The notes: generated from the sequence alone by a model not told the origin. A stretch of 64,000 nt of DNA from Anaerolineales bacterium (GCA_030834895.1 JAUQXA010000018.1:413964-477963); one strand, 5' to 3'; positions 16,334-29,757 are shown, numbered from the stretch's first letter. Made by a program: numbers and translations.

Positions 16334-16365
16334 CAAGCGCTTGAGGAAATTCCTCGAAGCGCTTG
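16334..16365 (+). promoter_or_regulatory. Hairpin in the rpoC leader
   Basis: CAAGCGCTTGAGGAA (16334-16348) pairs with TTCCTCGAAGCGCTTG (16350-16365) with one bulged G, then CCTTTGTTTGTCTC. Placed in the mRNA leader, it could be an attenuator or a processing/stability element; the T-tract is interrupted. Confidence 0.55.
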
Positions 16366-16449
16366 CCTTTGTTTGTCTCTGACATAGAGCGACTATGCGC
16401 TATGCAGGGATTTCTCGAGAAGCACTTTATATTTTGAGGAGAGTACCCA

Positions 16450-20700
<4,251 letters not shown>

Positions 20701-20744
20701 CTTTGGAATCCGATAGTTCGCTGTCAAATCACTCCAGATATTTT

Positions 20745-20777
20745 AGAAGCGGTTCCATTGGAACCGCTTCTTGTATT
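20745..20777 (+). terminator. rpoC terminator
   Basis: AGAAGCGGTTCC (20745-20756), loop ATT, GGAACCGCTTCT (20760-20771), then TGTATTTT. Confidence 0.8.
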
Positions 20778-20778
20778 T

Positions 20779-20784
20779 TATAAT
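20779..20784 (+). promoter_or_regulatory. -10 box, leaderless start of the methyltransferase-like gene
   Basis: TATAAT 6 nt before ATG 20791, directly after the rpoC terminator. Confidence 0.55.
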
Positions 20785-20790
20785 TGCGGT

Positions 20791-21663
20791 ATGTCTGTGT
20801 ATTTCACTTCAAAGAAACCAATGGGATTGCCCACACGTGGAAAGACTGCCTCGAACCGACTACGACGGGTGGACAACTTCATTCTGCTCTATGAGCCTTC
20901 ACTTCTCACGCGGACGGAGGGTCGCTTTCGAGATGCCTTTTTCGTCGACCTGGGTTATGGCTTCGATGCCCGTACCACGCTCGAAAGTGCGGCGCGTTTC
21001 AGGCGCGTCAATCCAACCCTTTCCATTCTCGGTGTGGAGATTGATAAGGAAAGGGTTGAATCCGCAATGCCCTATGCGGATGCGATTACCCACTTTCGGG
21101 TAGGCGGATTCAACCTGCCGTTGCTGCCCGGCGAATCGGTGAGACTGATTCGTGCTTTCAACGTTCTACGTCAATATGAGGAGAAGGATTTTGCTCCCGC
21201 TTATGAAACCCTCGCCCGTCATGTTTTGCCTGGCGGGTTGATGATCGAAGGGACATCGAATCCGTTTGGCAGTCTTTGGGTTGCCAACCTGGCAAGAAAG
21301 ATTTTGGAGTCTGACAGCTCACCCGCCCTGCGGGTGCTGTCAAACTCCCAGAAGCAAGCTTCCGGAGTCCGGAGTTGGAAAATGGAAGCGCTGGTTTTTA
21401 GCACCAATTTCCGCATGGGATTTGACATTACAGATTTCCAGGCAGTGCTGCCTAAAAATTACATTCACCATGTCTTGCAGGGTGAGTTGATTCATGATTT
21501 TCTGGAGGCATGGAAACGTTCCGCGGCGGAAACTTCCTCAGCAAAAACCTTTGGGGTGCGACAATGGTTTGCGGCTTCGGCAGAAAGCCTTGCCGCAAAA
21601 GGTTATAAAATTGACATCCACAAGAAATGGCTGACAAAAGGCTGGCTGATCTGGAATAAATAG
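20791..21663 (+). CDS. Class I SAM methyltransferase-like protein
   Basis: 290 residues from ATG 20791. An earlier ATG at 20758 lies within the rpoC terminator stem and is unlikely. FVDLGYGFDARTTLE resembles motif I of Rossmann methyltransferases (the usual GxGxG is degenerate: GYGFD), and SILGVEIDKERVE fits motif II with an acidic residue to bind SAM ribose. VRAFNVLRQYEE and LPGGLMIEGTSNPFG would be motifs IV-V. Substrate unknown. It is followed at 7 nt by the deacetylase lipoprotein gene. It could also be a degenerate, non-catalytic member. Confidence 0.6.
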   Translation: MSVYFTSKKPMGLPTRGKTASNRLRRVDNFILLYEPSLLTRTEGRFRDAFFVDLGYGFDARTTLESAARFRRVNPTLSILGVEIDKERVESAMPYADAITHFRVGGFNLPLLPGESVRLIRAFNVLRQYEEKDFAPAYETLARHVLPGGLMIEGTSNPFGSLWVANLARKILESDSSPALRVLSNSQKQASGVRSWKMEALVFSTNFRMGFDITDFQAVLPKNYIHHVLQGELIHDFLEAWKRSAAETSSAKTFGVRQWFAASAESLAAKGYKIDIHKKWLTKGWLIWNK

Positions 21664-21670
21664 GAAACTA

Positions 21671-22435
21671 ATGAAGAATTTTCCGAAAATACTTCTTCTG
21701 TTGCTCATTGTTTTATACGGGTGTGTCAGCACGCCTGTTGCTCCTAAACCTGAGCCGACCAGTGAAAAACTTGTGTTCAAAAATACTACAGTTAGCCTGA
21801 CGTTTGATGACGGGGACGCGGATAATTTTTCGGTGCGTTCCGCCCTGACTGAAAACGGTTTGCATGCCACTTTCTATGTCGTGAGTGGGTTTACCAATAC
21901 CAACGGTTATATGACTGATGAACAACTACGCGACTTGTATAACGATGGCAACGAAATCGGCGGGCATACGCTCAGCCATGTCAAACTTTCGGATGTGCGC
22001 GGCGAGGAACTAAAACGTGAAATCTGCCAGGATCGCTCCAACCTGGTTGCGTACGGTTTCGAAGTGACATCCTTTGCCTATCCATTTGGACATTACGACA
22101 ATGAGGCGAAACAGGTTGTCATGGACTGTGGGTATGACAATGCGCGCGGTGTGTCGGATGGCCCCGAGACTCTTCCTCCGACGGATGAATATGGACTGCG
22201 CGCCATGCCGTACATTGTGAGCAATACGCGTTTCCCAAAAATGATGCGTTACGTGACCCAGACCGAAGACGGCGGTGGGGGGTGGGTGATCTTTGTCTTT
22301 CACCACGTTTGTGATGGCTGTGATCAATATGCCATCAAGCCATCCGTGTTTGCTCAATTTGCACAGTGGCTAGGAGAACAGCAATCCAACGGACTTGTAG
22401 TTGAAACGGTGGGGGAAGTACTGGGTGAAAAGTAA
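21671..22435 (+). CDS. Polysaccharide deacetylase (NodB domain) lipoprotein
   Basis: 254 residues. Signal peptide ending in LYGC gives a lipobox, so the enzyme is anchored outside the cytoplasmic membrane. NodB motifs: TFDDGD (catalytic base and metal-binding Asp), GGHTLSH (metal-binding His pair), SFAYPFGHYD (groove motif), and HHVCDGC near the C-terminus. Such carbohydrate esterase family 4 enzymes remove acetyl groups from GlcNAc polymers such as peptidoglycan or exopolysaccharide. It probably shares a transcript with the preceding methyltransferase-like gene. Confidence 0.85.
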   Translation: MKNFPKILLLLLIVLYGCVSTPVAPKPEPTSEKLVFKNTTVSLTFDDGDADNFSVRSALTENGLHATFYVVSGFTNTNGYMTDEQLRDLYNDGNEIGGHTLSHVKLSDVRGEELKREICQDRSNLVAYGFEVTSFAYPFGHYDNEAKQVVMDCGYDNARGVSDGPETLPPTDEYGLRAMPYIVSNTRFPKMMRYVTQTEDGGGGWVIFVFHHVCDGCDQYAIKPSVFAQFAQWLGEQQSNGLVVETVGEVLGEK

Positions 22436-22494
22436 AACTCGTATTCCCATACTAGCAAATCGCGTGGGAGGAGAATCCTGCCCGTTTTGATTTT

Positions 22495-22914
22495 TCAGTT
22501 CTCTCTTTTTCTGCGGATCAGAAAGAACGGCGCGACCATCAATGGGATGGATATCCCCACCCCGCATAAACCTCCCAATCCAAAGACGCCGCCGATAGAT
22601 GCGAGTGCAAATTCTTCATTGCGGATCACCCTTGTGCTTCCATCGGCAAAGGTGCAGGTGACTTCAACCGTGTGTCCGTAGACGCCAGATGGACTTGTGG
22701 TTGTTGGTGTGGATGTGCCTTCTTCAACAGATGCGCTTTCCGCTCCCGGACAATATAAAGCTACAGCGATTTTATCGTTTAATCCGGGAATGGCAAAAAA
22801 CGACGGACCCAACATGAAAGTGGTGACAAAAATAATTCCACACGAAAGTACGCCGAGGATAACCCAGGCGATGATGCGTGCGATCCAGACTTTCCTTGCC
22901 GAGTTAAGTTTCAT
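22495..22914 (-). CDS. Small membrane protein of unknown function
   Basis: 139 residues: basic N-terminus, helix near 12-40 (VILGVLSCGIIFVTTFML), a middle loop with two Cys (ALYCPGAE and VTCTFADG) that would face outside, and a C-terminal helix (GGLCGVGISIPLMVAPFFLI) with a basic tail RRKREN. AAAGGTG precedes the ATG at a suitable distance. No family recognised. Convergent with the deacetylase gene. Confidence 0.65.
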   Translation of the reverse strand: MKLNSARKVWIARIIAWVILGVLSCGIIFVTTFMLGPSFFAIPGLNDKIAVALYCPGAESASVEEGTSTPTTTSPSGVYGHTVEVTCTFADGSTRVIRNEEFALASIGGVFGLGGLCGVGISIPLMVAPFFLIRRKREN

Positions 22915-23002
22915 AAGACACCTTTACATTCCCTTGAAATTGGAGTCATTTTATCCAGTTTCGCGGCAAGATGCAATCACCTGAAAGTGCGATATAATTT
23001 TA

Positions 23003-23024
23003 AGAAACAGGGCGGTTTCTTATA
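23003..23024 (+). promoter_or_regulatory. glgC promoter and leader hairpin
   Basis: TATAAT lies at 22993-22998, and just downstream TAAGAAAC (23001-23008) pairs with GTTTCTTA (23015-23022). The hairpin would be at the 5' end of a leader of about 80 nt. Confidence 0.4.
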
Positions 23025-23085
23025 GCAGGATGCAAGACGTTAGCAAGTGTTTGATGGAAATGTAAAATGTATCTAGGAGACAATT

Positions 23086-24342
23086 ATGCCCTCTTTAAAT
23101 GACATCCTTGCTGTAATTTTAGGCGGCGGGCGTGGAGCGCGCCTTTACCCACTGACACAAATGCGCTCCAAACCGGCCGTCCCCATTGCAGGCAAGTACC
23201 GCCTGATTGACATTCCCATTAGCAACTGCATCAATTCGGAAATATATAAAATTGCGATCCTGACCCAGTTCAATTCCGTGTCCCTGCATCGTCACATTAC
23301 CCGCACCTACAATTTTGACGCATTCCATTCCGGCTGGGTGCAGATCTGGGCAGCCGAGCAGACCATCGAAAGCGCGGACTGGTATCAGGGCACTGCCGAT
23401 GCGGTGCGGAAACAAACTCTTGAGATCATGTCCAGTGGGGCAAAGAATGTGTTGATCCTTGCTGGCGACCACCTCTATCGCATGAATTACAAGGCGATGG
23501 CCGAATATCACTGGGCAAACAACGCGGATATTACAGTGGCTGTACAGCCTGTAATGACCGAGGAAGCCTCCCGCTTTGGGATTTTGAAGCGCGAATCCGA
23601 AGGGCGTATCTCTTCATTTGTGGAAAAACCCAAGGACCCTGAAGTTCAGAAGAAATATGTCAGCCGCGATGACCCGAAGCGCCCGTTCCTGGGCTCGATG
23701 GGAATTTACCTTTTCAAGACCAAGGTGTTGATGAAACTGTTGAATGAATTCCCAGACTACGATGACTTTGGCAGCGACATCATCCCCCAGGCAATTAAAA
23801 CACACAAGGTATTCGGCTTTGACTTTGAAGGTTACTGGCAGGATATTGGAACCATCCGTTCGTTTTATGAAACAGGCTTGATGCTGACGAAGCCCGATTC
23901 TCCCTTCAACTTTCATGATGCCAAGGAACCCATTTACACAGATATACGCTTCCTGCCTGGCTCCATTGTGGAGGATTGTAGATTAAAGGATGTCCTGCTT
24001 GCAGAGGGATGCCGTATTTTGCGCTCAGACATCACACATTCGATCGTTGGCATTCGCAGTCAGATTGCTGCCGGCTGTGTCATCAAGGATACGATTGTCA
24101 TGGGCTCGGATTATTACGAACGGGACATCGAAGGATTACCCATCGGTATCGGTGAAAGCTGCCATATCGAAGGCGCAATCCTCGATAAGAATGTGCGCAT
24201 CGGAAGCAATGTTATCATTCGCCCATTTCCGCATGGCACGGACATAGACCAGGAGAACGAAAAATGGTACGTCCGCGATGGAATTGTCGTAATTCCAAAA
24301 GACGCTGAGATCGAGTCTGGGACGAAAATTTCCCCCGAATAA
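23086..24342 (+). CDS. glgC: Glucose-1-phosphate adenylyltransferase
   Basis: 418 residues. GGGRGARLYPLTQMRSKPA is the nucleotidyltransferase signature; FHSGWVQIWAAEQ, GTADAVRKQ, ILAGDHLYRMNY and FVEKPKDP complete the ADP-glucose pyrophosphorylase pattern, and a left-handed beta-helix with hexapeptide repeats fills the C-terminus. It makes ADP-glucose for glycogen. RLxPLT and the N-terminal region resemble the usual regulated forms. AGGAG precedes ATG. No glgA or glgB in the window. Confidence 0.95.
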   Translation: MPSLNDILAVILGGGRGARLYPLTQMRSKPAVPIAGKYRLIDIPISNCINSEIYKIAILTQFNSVSLHRHITRTYNFDAFHSGWVQIWAAEQTIESADWYQGTADAVRKQTLEIMSSGAKNVLILAGDHLYRMNYKAMAEYHWANNADITVAVQPVMTEEASRFGILKRESEGRISSFVEKPKDPEVQKKYVSRDDPKRPFLGSMGIYLFKTKVLMKLLNEFPDYDDFGSDIIPQAIKTHKVFGFDFEGYWQDIGTIRSFYETGLMLTKPDSPFNFHDAKEPIYTDIRFLPGSIVEDCRLKDVLLAEGCRILRSDITHSIVGIRSQIAAGCVIKDTIVMGSDYYERDIEGLPIGIGESCHIEGAILDKNVRIGSNVIIRPFPHGTDIDQENEKWYVRDGIVVIPKDAEIESGTKISPE

Positions 24343-24534
24343 ATCGGCAGGATACTCTTCACGTATTTCATGGAAGACTCCATTCCGTTTTTTCACAAAG
24401 CCGTAAAGGGTTATCAAGTTTTACCTTTTGCGGCTTTGCGTTGATGGCAGGCGGAATGGATTGCAACCCACCTGCAATTGCCGGGCGTGAAGCATGGCGC
24501 AAGCCGGTAATAAAATTATGCTATACTCACATAT
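24343..24534. other. Intergenic region with hairpin after glgC
   Basis: CAAAGCCG (24396-24403) and CGGCTTTG (24431-24438), with AAAGG/CCTTTT extending the stem, form a hairpin about 55 nt past the glgC stop. There is no T-tract. The following -10 box at 24522 belongs to the next operon. Confidence 0.5.
24522..24527 (+). promoter_or_regulatory. -10 box of the 24535-33257 operon (near-leaderless)
   Basis: TATACT 7 nt before ATG 24535; no ribosome-binding site between them. Confidence 0.5.
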
Positions 24535-24780
24535 ATGAAGTCACCGCGCGAATACTGGCCGCGCTGGGCAGAGACCTTGCGCCGTTATCAGCTTCATGGG
24601 TTTGCCGCCATGCTTCTTGAGGCGGGAAGCCCGTTTGCCCTGCTTGGGGCGCAGGTGTTGCATTTCAGTCGCGGACTGATTCCAAGCGAACAACTCACGG
24701 CTTTGGCACTGACCCTGGAAGAGGATACCGAAATGCGCGCGTTTGCATCCTTTCTGGTTGAGGAGAGAACTTCATCATGA
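24535..24780 (+). CDS. Small protein of unknown function, first gene of the unknown cluster
   Basis: 81 residues, soluble-looking, with alternating hydrophobic and charged helices (WAETLRRYQLHGFAAMLLEA, LPxEQLTALALTLEED-like). No membrane helix or known motif. ATGA overlap with the next gene (24777) supports that it is translated and coupled. No family recognised. It may be a small partner or regulatory subunit of the downstream membrane proteins. Confidence 0.65.
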   Translation: MKSPREYWPRWAETLRRYQLHGFAAMLLEAGSPFALLGAQVLHFSRGLIPSEQLTALALTLEEDTEMRAFASFLVEERTSS

Positions 24781-25517
24781 TGAATTTCGTCGAATTGGGC
24801 ATCCTCGTGGTAAGCGCAATCCTGTTGGGAGTGATTACGCTGTGGAAGCGTAAGTCACCGGCGATACTGCGTGAAATCCCCGCGCTTGCCCGGTTGGGGC
24901 GTATGTTGGGACTCAGTGTGGAGGATGGGACGCGCTTGCATGTGTCACTTGGATATGGGAATTTGCTGGACTTCCGCGGTGGCTCTGCCCTGGCTGGACT
25001 TGCCATGTTGCGCCATATTGCGGAACGCACTTCCGTGAGTGATGCCCCTCCGGTTGCATCCTCCGGTGATCCTGTGATTGGCATGCTCTCGCAGGATACC
25101 CTGCAGGCAGGCTATAAGGCTGCTGGCGCCGCCGATTTATATTCCCACTCCACCGGGCGTGTGACGGGATTAAGTCCATTTGGATATGCCGCTGGCACAA
25201 TGCACATTCCACAGAACGAGAATGTCTCGGCAAATGTTATGATCGGGCATTTCGGCCCGGAGGTTGCATTGATTACCGATGCGGCGGAACGCGAGAATGC
25301 GGTTCTCGTTGGCGCAAGCGATAATCTTGCGGGACAGTCCGTACTTTTTGCAAACACACAGGATGCGCTGATCGGTGAAGAGTTGTTCGCTGCGGGTGCA
25401 TATCTCGGAGCGGGCGCTTCACACACTGCAAGCCTGACATTACAGGATGTCTTTCGCTGGCTGGTCATTCTTGCCTTGTTGGTTGGCGTGGTTATGAAAT
25501 TATCGGGGCTCATCTAA
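24777..25517 (+). CDS. Membrane protein of unknown function with central soluble domain
   Basis: 246 residues. One N-terminal helix (LGILVVSAILLGVITLW), a central soluble region rich in Gly and Ala (about 40-220), and a C-terminal helix (WLVILALLVGVVMKLSGLI). Repeated motifs such as GRxLGLSVEDGTRLHVSLGYGN and GHFGPEVALITDAAER are distinctive but I cannot assign them; it resembles proteins I associate with an uncharacterised family in Chloroflexota (uncertain). It overlaps the previous gene by 4 nt and the next by 1 nt. Confidence 0.7.
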   Translation: MMNFVELGILVVSAILLGVITLWKRKSPAILREIPALARLGRMLGLSVEDGTRLHVSLGYGNLLDFRGGSALAGLAMLRHIAERTSVSDAPPVASSGDPVIGMLSQDTLQAGYKAAGAADLYSHSTGRVTGLSPFGYAAGTMHIPQNENVSANVMIGHFGPEVALITDAAERENAVLVGASDNLAGQSVLFANTQDALIGEELFAAGAYLGAGASHTASLTLQDVFRWLVILALLVGVVMKLSGLI

Positions 25518-26140
25518 TGAGAGTCATCACTGTTTTTATCGCGATCCTTTCGGGACTTCTCGTTTTGGCGGGATATTATCTGCAAAGCTATTTTCCCGTT
25601 TTGAACGGCGTTCAGAATCAGTTGCTAAATGCCGCAATCACCCTCGCCGGCGTGACCGTCCTTGTTGGGATCGCTAATTTGATGTCGGCGCATTCCGGCA
25701 AGGTGCGGCGCGGTGAAAAAGGCGGCATTTACAGCGCTCTGCTTGTTGTCAGCCTGCTTGTGACGTTTGTTCTTGGCCTTGTATTGAGACCCGGTCATGC
25801 GGTCATGCAGGCAATAGCAGAAAGTGTCATCATTCCCGTTGAAGCCGCTTTGATGGGCATTTTAACCGTCTCCCTGCTTTATGCGGCGATCCGCCTTCTG
25901 CGCCGTCGCGCGGATGTGACGAGTTTTGCCTTTCTGCTCACAGCCGTGCTTATCCTGTTTGGCTCCGCCACCCTTCCACTTGTTGGGAATATCCCCCTGC
26001 TGGGCGACTTTGCCCGGTGGTGGTCCCAGGTGTGGGCGCTTGGCGGGATGCGCGGCATTTTGATTGGCGTGGCGCTCGGCGCGTTTCTCACAGGTTTGCG
26101 CGTTTTGTTCGGTGCGGACCGCCCCTATGGTGGCAACTAA
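25517..26140 (+). CDS. Multi-helix membrane protein of unknown function
   Basis: 207 residues with about six predicted membrane helices: 4-22, 36-55, 72-90, 100-123, 134-152 and 172-192, separated by short basic loops (KVRRGEKGG, RLLRRRADV). No transporter signature recognised. Start ATG overlaps the stop of the preceding gene and its own stop overlaps the next start (TAATG), so the three are translationally coupled. Confidence 0.75.
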   Translation: MRVITVFIAILSGLLVLAGYYLQSYFPVLNGVQNQLLNAAITLAGVTVLVGIANLMSAHSGKVRRGEKGGIYSALLVVSLLVTFVLGLVLRPGHAVMQAIAESVIIPVEAALMGILTVSLLYAAIRLLRRRADVTSFAFLLTAVLILFGSATLPLVGNIPLLGDFARWWSQVWALGGMRGILIGVALGAFLTGLRVLFGADRPYGGN

Positions 26141-29034
26141 TGGCTAACCTGATTAAATGCCCCAATTGTGGAGAAAATAATCTGGCGGATATGGAGTTCT
26201 GCCAGTATTGCCAGTCGCGTCTTCAGCCGTTGAGTGGAGACCTCCAGGAGGAAGGAAAACCTCTCACGCCCGGGCAGGTACCCACGAAGAAGTCCACCGG
26301 TGATCTTGAACCGATCCTGCCTCAATGGCTAAGGGAGGCGCGTAATTCGGCGCGGCAATTTTCTGATGAGGATTCGCAACAGGTGCCAGAGTCGTCACAA
26401 AAACCACAGGAAGCTCCTTCCACTCCTTCTGGAGCCGACCTGTTGGCGGGACTTCATTCCCAATCAGATGATGAGGAAGAGGAAATCCCGGATTGGCTCG
26501 CGAATATCACCGGCGAAAAGCCGAAACCCAAAAAGTCACAACCTGAATCTTCCGAAGTCCGCTGGGTGGAACTGGGCGGTAAAAAGGATTTAACACAACC
26601 CACGCCGGAACCCGAATCAGATGTCCCATCGTGGTTGTCTGGAATGGCTCCTTCAACACCGCCGCCTGGTCAAAAAGATGAATTTACAGATTGGTCGCGG
26701 TCTGCAGATGCTGAGCCAACATCACAACAACCCTCACAGCCGCTTGCATTTGACGAGCAACCTGCGGGCGAGTCGCAGGACTGGTTACACTCGATGGTTC
26801 CAGACGATGGCATGGCGTTCAATGACGCTGCTGCAGAGTCCAATGACGAACCATTTATTGCTTCGGATACGCCAGACTGGCTGCGTGGTTTGGAGTCGCC
26901 GACCACGTCAAAGGATTCAAGCGCCGCGCCCGCTTTTTCAGATGCCCCCGACTGGCTGAAAGCAATGGATGCGGAAGCTGCCGCCTCGAAACCCAGCGCC
27001 CAACCTGAAACTCCCTCTGTTCCTTCGGATTCTCCAGATTGGTTGAAAGCAATGGGTGGGGAACACACTGCGTTTACACCGAGTGCCCAGCCTGAATCGT
27101 CAGACGCACCTGACTGGTTGAAGTCGATGGGTGGGGAAAGTGCCGCAATTACACCAGGTACCCAGCCTGAGCCTTCAGACGCACCTGACTGGTTGAAGAC
27201 AATGCAGGAGGAAGGTGTTGCTGCTCCTTCGAGCAGTTCCGACATGCCTGACTGGCTGAGAGCCATGGGGGATCAAGGACAAGCTCAGGGCGCTGACTCT
27301 ACTATTTTCGCAGGATCAGGTCTGGGTGAGTCTGAGTCCGTGTCATCACCGTCAGGCGAAGAAGAATCGGACTGGTTGAAGGGACTCGAATCAAGCGCCC
27401 CACCATCCGATCAGGATTGGCTGAAAGGTTTTCAGTCCACCGAAGAGAAACAATCTGCACAACCGGAAAAGCCCGCACAAGGTCCTGCTCCTGTCAGCGA
27501 CGATGCCGGATTGGATATTCCAAGCTGGTTGAAAGCCGCCGCGCCACAGGCATCCATCTTTGGCGAACCGCCTACCGAATCGAAAGAACCCGAACCTGCG
27601 GCAGATGCCTTTGAAACCCCTGACTGGCTCAAAGCTTTTAAATCTGTTGAGGCTTCTGAAGCGCAAACCTCTTCCACACCTTTGCCCAATGAACCGGCCA
27701 GTCCTGTTCCATCTGTTTCGAAAGGAGGACCTCAGCCAGCCGCTGACGCAGACTCCCTCTTTACCGAAATGCCCGACTGGCTTTCCATCAGGGATGATAC
27801 GATCGCACCGGAACCTGTTGCGCCGATCACAAATGTAGACGCAATTGCGCCAGGTGACCTGCCCTCTTGGGTGCAGGCCATGCGCCCGGTGGATGCGGGT
27901 CCGCAGGCTGTGACTTCGTTATCCGGAGATAGAACCCTGGAGACGAATGGCGCACTAGCTGGTTTGCAAGGCGTGCTTCCCGCCGCGCCGGGTTTTACCG
28001 CCGTAAGAAAACCAAAGGCGCACTCGATCAAATTGCAGGCAAGCGAGGAGCAACAACAACATGCTGGGTTGTTGGAACAAATCCTTTCGGCCGAGACCGA
28101 GCCTGTTCCCATTGGGTCATCCTTCTCCATGCTGGGGACTTCGCGCGTTTTGCGCTGGTTGTTGTCCGTCCTTGTCTTTGCCGCACTGGCTGTGGTTCTC
28201 ATCATGCGGACAGAAGTGTTTGCGACGCCGACTGGATTCCCTGTTGAGGCAGTGAGCGCATGGAACATTGTGAAGGACTCCATTCCAACGGATGGGCGTG
28301 TGCTGGTAATATTCGATTATGAACCTGCCCGTGCTGGAGAAATTGAAGCCGTTGCCCTTCCGATGTTCGACCAGATGATTCGCCTGCACTTTCCGCGTTT
28401 GACCTTTATTTCAACCAATGAGACAGGCTTGATTCTGGCTGAGCGCTTTATTTCCTCCAAACCTTTGAATGGGATTGGTGAGAACGGTTACGAAAGCGGG
28501 TCCCAATACTTGAATCTGGGCTATCTGCCCGGCGGGCAAATGGGTATCCGTGCATTTTCCGCAAACCCGTTTGGCACTATGAAGTATGCGGCTCCTCAAA
28601 CCAAAGACATTTTCAAATTTGCCCCTGACCTTTCAAAGGCATTTCCCCCAACGGATGGCGTGGATACGCTTTCGCAGTTTTCGGCGTTGTTCCTGCTCAC
28701 GGACGATGCCGATTCCGCCCGCGCCTGGATCGAGCAGACAAAATCCATGCGTGGCGACATCCCGATACCTTTTGTAGTGGTGTCCAGCGCACAGGCCGCG
28801 CCGATGCTCCAGCCGTATTATGCTTCCGGGCAGATCAATGGGCTGGCAAGCGGCTTGTATGACGGCGCATTATTCGAACAGAAGGATACCGATGGAAAAC
28901 CAAATACCGTGCGCGCATATTGGGATGCCCACAGTGTTGGCATGTTGCTTGCCATGACTTTGATTCTGGGCGGCGGATTGTTCAGCCTGGCTTTGGGGTT
29001 GCGTGACCGCGTTGCGGCAAGGGAGGCAAAGTAA
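26140..29034 (+). CDS. Zinc-ribbon membrane protein with about 17 PDWL-type repeats
   Basis: 964 residues from the ATG overlapping the previous stop. Order: N-terminal zinc ribbon (Cys7, Cys10, Cys21, Cys24); a long Pro/Ser/Glu-rich, presumably disordered region (about 30-640) carrying about 17 short motifs of form (D/E)xPDWLKxMG; membrane helix about 669-690; an extracytoplasmic alpha/beta domain of about 240 residues (GRVLVIFDYEPARAGE, SALFLLTDDADSARAW, FVVVSSAQAAPMLQPYY); and a second helix about 933-954 with a basic end. The repeated Trp-Leu motifs look like tandem binding sites for a partner. Function unknown. I reject the upstream extension to 26017, which is out of keeping with the tight overlap. 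Confidence 0.8.
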   Translation: MANLIKCPNCGENNLADMEFCQYCQSRLQPLSGDLQEEGKPLTPGQVPTKKSTGDLEPILPQWLREARNSARQFSDEDSQQVPESSQKPQEAPSTPSGADLLAGLHSQSDDEEEEIPDWLANITGEKPKPKKSQPESSEVRWVELGGKKDLTQPTPEPESDVPSWLSGMAPSTPPPGQKDEFTDWSRSADAEPTSQQPSQPLAFDEQPAGESQDWLHSMVPDDGMAFNDAAAESNDEPFIASDTPDWLRGLESPTTSKDSSAAPAFSDAPDWLKAMDAEAAASKPSAQPETPSVPSDSPDWLKAMGGEHTAFTPSAQPESSDAPDWLKSMGGESAAITPGTQPEPSDAPDWLKTMQEEGVAAPSSSSDMPDWLRAMGDQGQAQGADSTIFAGSGLGESESVSSPSGEEESDWLKGLESSAPPSDQDWLKGFQSTEEKQSAQPEKPAQGPAPVSDDAGLDIPSWLKAAAPQASIFGEPPTESKEPEPAADAFETPDWLKAFKSVEASEAQTSSTPLPNEPASPVPSVSKGGPQPAADADSLFTEMPDWLSIRDDTIAPEPVAPITNVDAIAPGDLPSWVQAMRPVDAGPQAVTSLSGDRTLETNGALAGLQGVLPAAPGFTAVRKPKAHSIKLQASEEQQQHAGLLEQILSAETEPVPIGSSFSMLGTSRVLRWLLSVLVFAALAVVLIMRTEVFATPTGFPVEAVSAWNIVKDSIPTDGRVLVIFDYEPARAGEIEAVALPMFDQMIRLHFPRLTFISTNETGLILAERFISSKPLNGIGENGYESGSQYLNLGYLPGGQMGIRAFSANPFGTMKYAAPQTKDIFKFAPDLSKAFPPTDGVDTLSQFSALFLLTDDADSARAWIEQTKSMRGDIPIPFVVVSSAQAAPMLQPYYASGQINGLASGLYDGALFEQKDTDGKPNTVRAYWDAHSVGMLLAMTLILGGGLFSLALGLRDRVAAREAK

Positions 29035-29035
29035 C

Positions 29036-29755
29036 ATGCCAATTTCACCTGATCTGATTGACCTGATTACGGGTTTTATCAGCTTGCTTTTCACCCTGCT
29101 CATCTTTAGTTACGTAATCGGGGACAACCCGCTCTTCAAGATTGCAGTGTATATTTTCGTTGGCGTTTCCGCTGGTTATATTGCGGCGGTTGCGGTTTGG
29201 CTGGTGATTCTGCCGCGGCTTATCTATCCCTTGATGGATGCCATTGTCTCCGGCGAAATAGTCAACCCGGTGGTCGCGTTGTATCTTGGCATTGTTTCGC
29301 TTGGCGCTTTAATGCTGCTGATATTTCCGCGCCAGACGGGTCTTGGGCGCATCGTGCTGGCTTATCTTGTCGGCGTTGGCGCGGCGGTGACCATCGCCGG
29401 CGCTTTGGGCGGTACGCTCATCCCACAGATTCAGGCGACGATCAACGCCTTTGACATGAATGCCGCCGCCGCGCGCGGTATCAAATTTTATGAGGCTGCC
29501 GGTAACGGCGCGATCATCCTCCTCGGCGCAGTGCTTACACTGGCATATTTCCACTTCGGTGCACGCCAGAAGCCCGACGGTACAATGCACCGTTTCCTCC
29601 CGCTTGAGATACTGGCATGGGGCGGGCGTATCTTCATCGGCAGCGCATTGGGCGCGGTGTTTGCTGGTGTGTACGCCGCCGCCCTGACTGCTTTGATCGA
29701 ACGACTTTCGTGGTTGATTAATTTCATTCTTGGCTTGTTTGGGACACCCTTTTAA
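29036..29755 (+). CDS. Multi-helix membrane protein of unknown function
   Basis: 239 residues with about six membrane helices, starting after GGGAGG 9 nt upstream. Between helices 4 and 5 is a loop with QIQATINAFDMNAAAARGIKFYEAAGNG; the last helices are rich in Gly and Ala (GSALGAVFAGVYAAALTALI). No family recognised. Packed 1 nt behind the PDWL-repeat protein and 2 nt before the MutL-like ATPase, it is a likely membrane core component of the same assembly. Confidence 0.75.
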   Translation: MPISPDLIDLITGFISLLFTLLIFSYVIGDNPLFKIAVYIFVGVSAGYIAAVAVWLVILPRLIYPLMDAIVSGEIVNPVVALYLGIVSLGALMLLIFPRQTGLGRIVLAYLVGVGAAVTIAGALGGTLIPQIQATINAFDMNAAAARGIKFYEAAGNGAIILLGAVLTLAYFHFGARQKPDGTMHRFLPLEILAWGGRIFIGSALGAVFAGVYAAALTALIERLSWLINFILGLFGTPF

Positions 29756-29757
29756 TT

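Noticed and set aside
16163..16336. N-terminal extension of icd (to 16336)
   Set aside because: Isocitrate dehydrogenase homology begins at 16162 and a strong ribosome-binding site precedes that ATG; the extension covers the rpoC promoter.
26670..27266. Antisense frame rich in NQSGASE-type repeats
   Set aside because: It is the mirror of the PDWL repeats on the coding strand.
26320..27890. PDWL repeat tract as a CRISPR or tandem DNA repeat
   Set aside because: The DNA units vary in length and sequence and only the protein motif repeats; spacers are not unique sequences of constant length.
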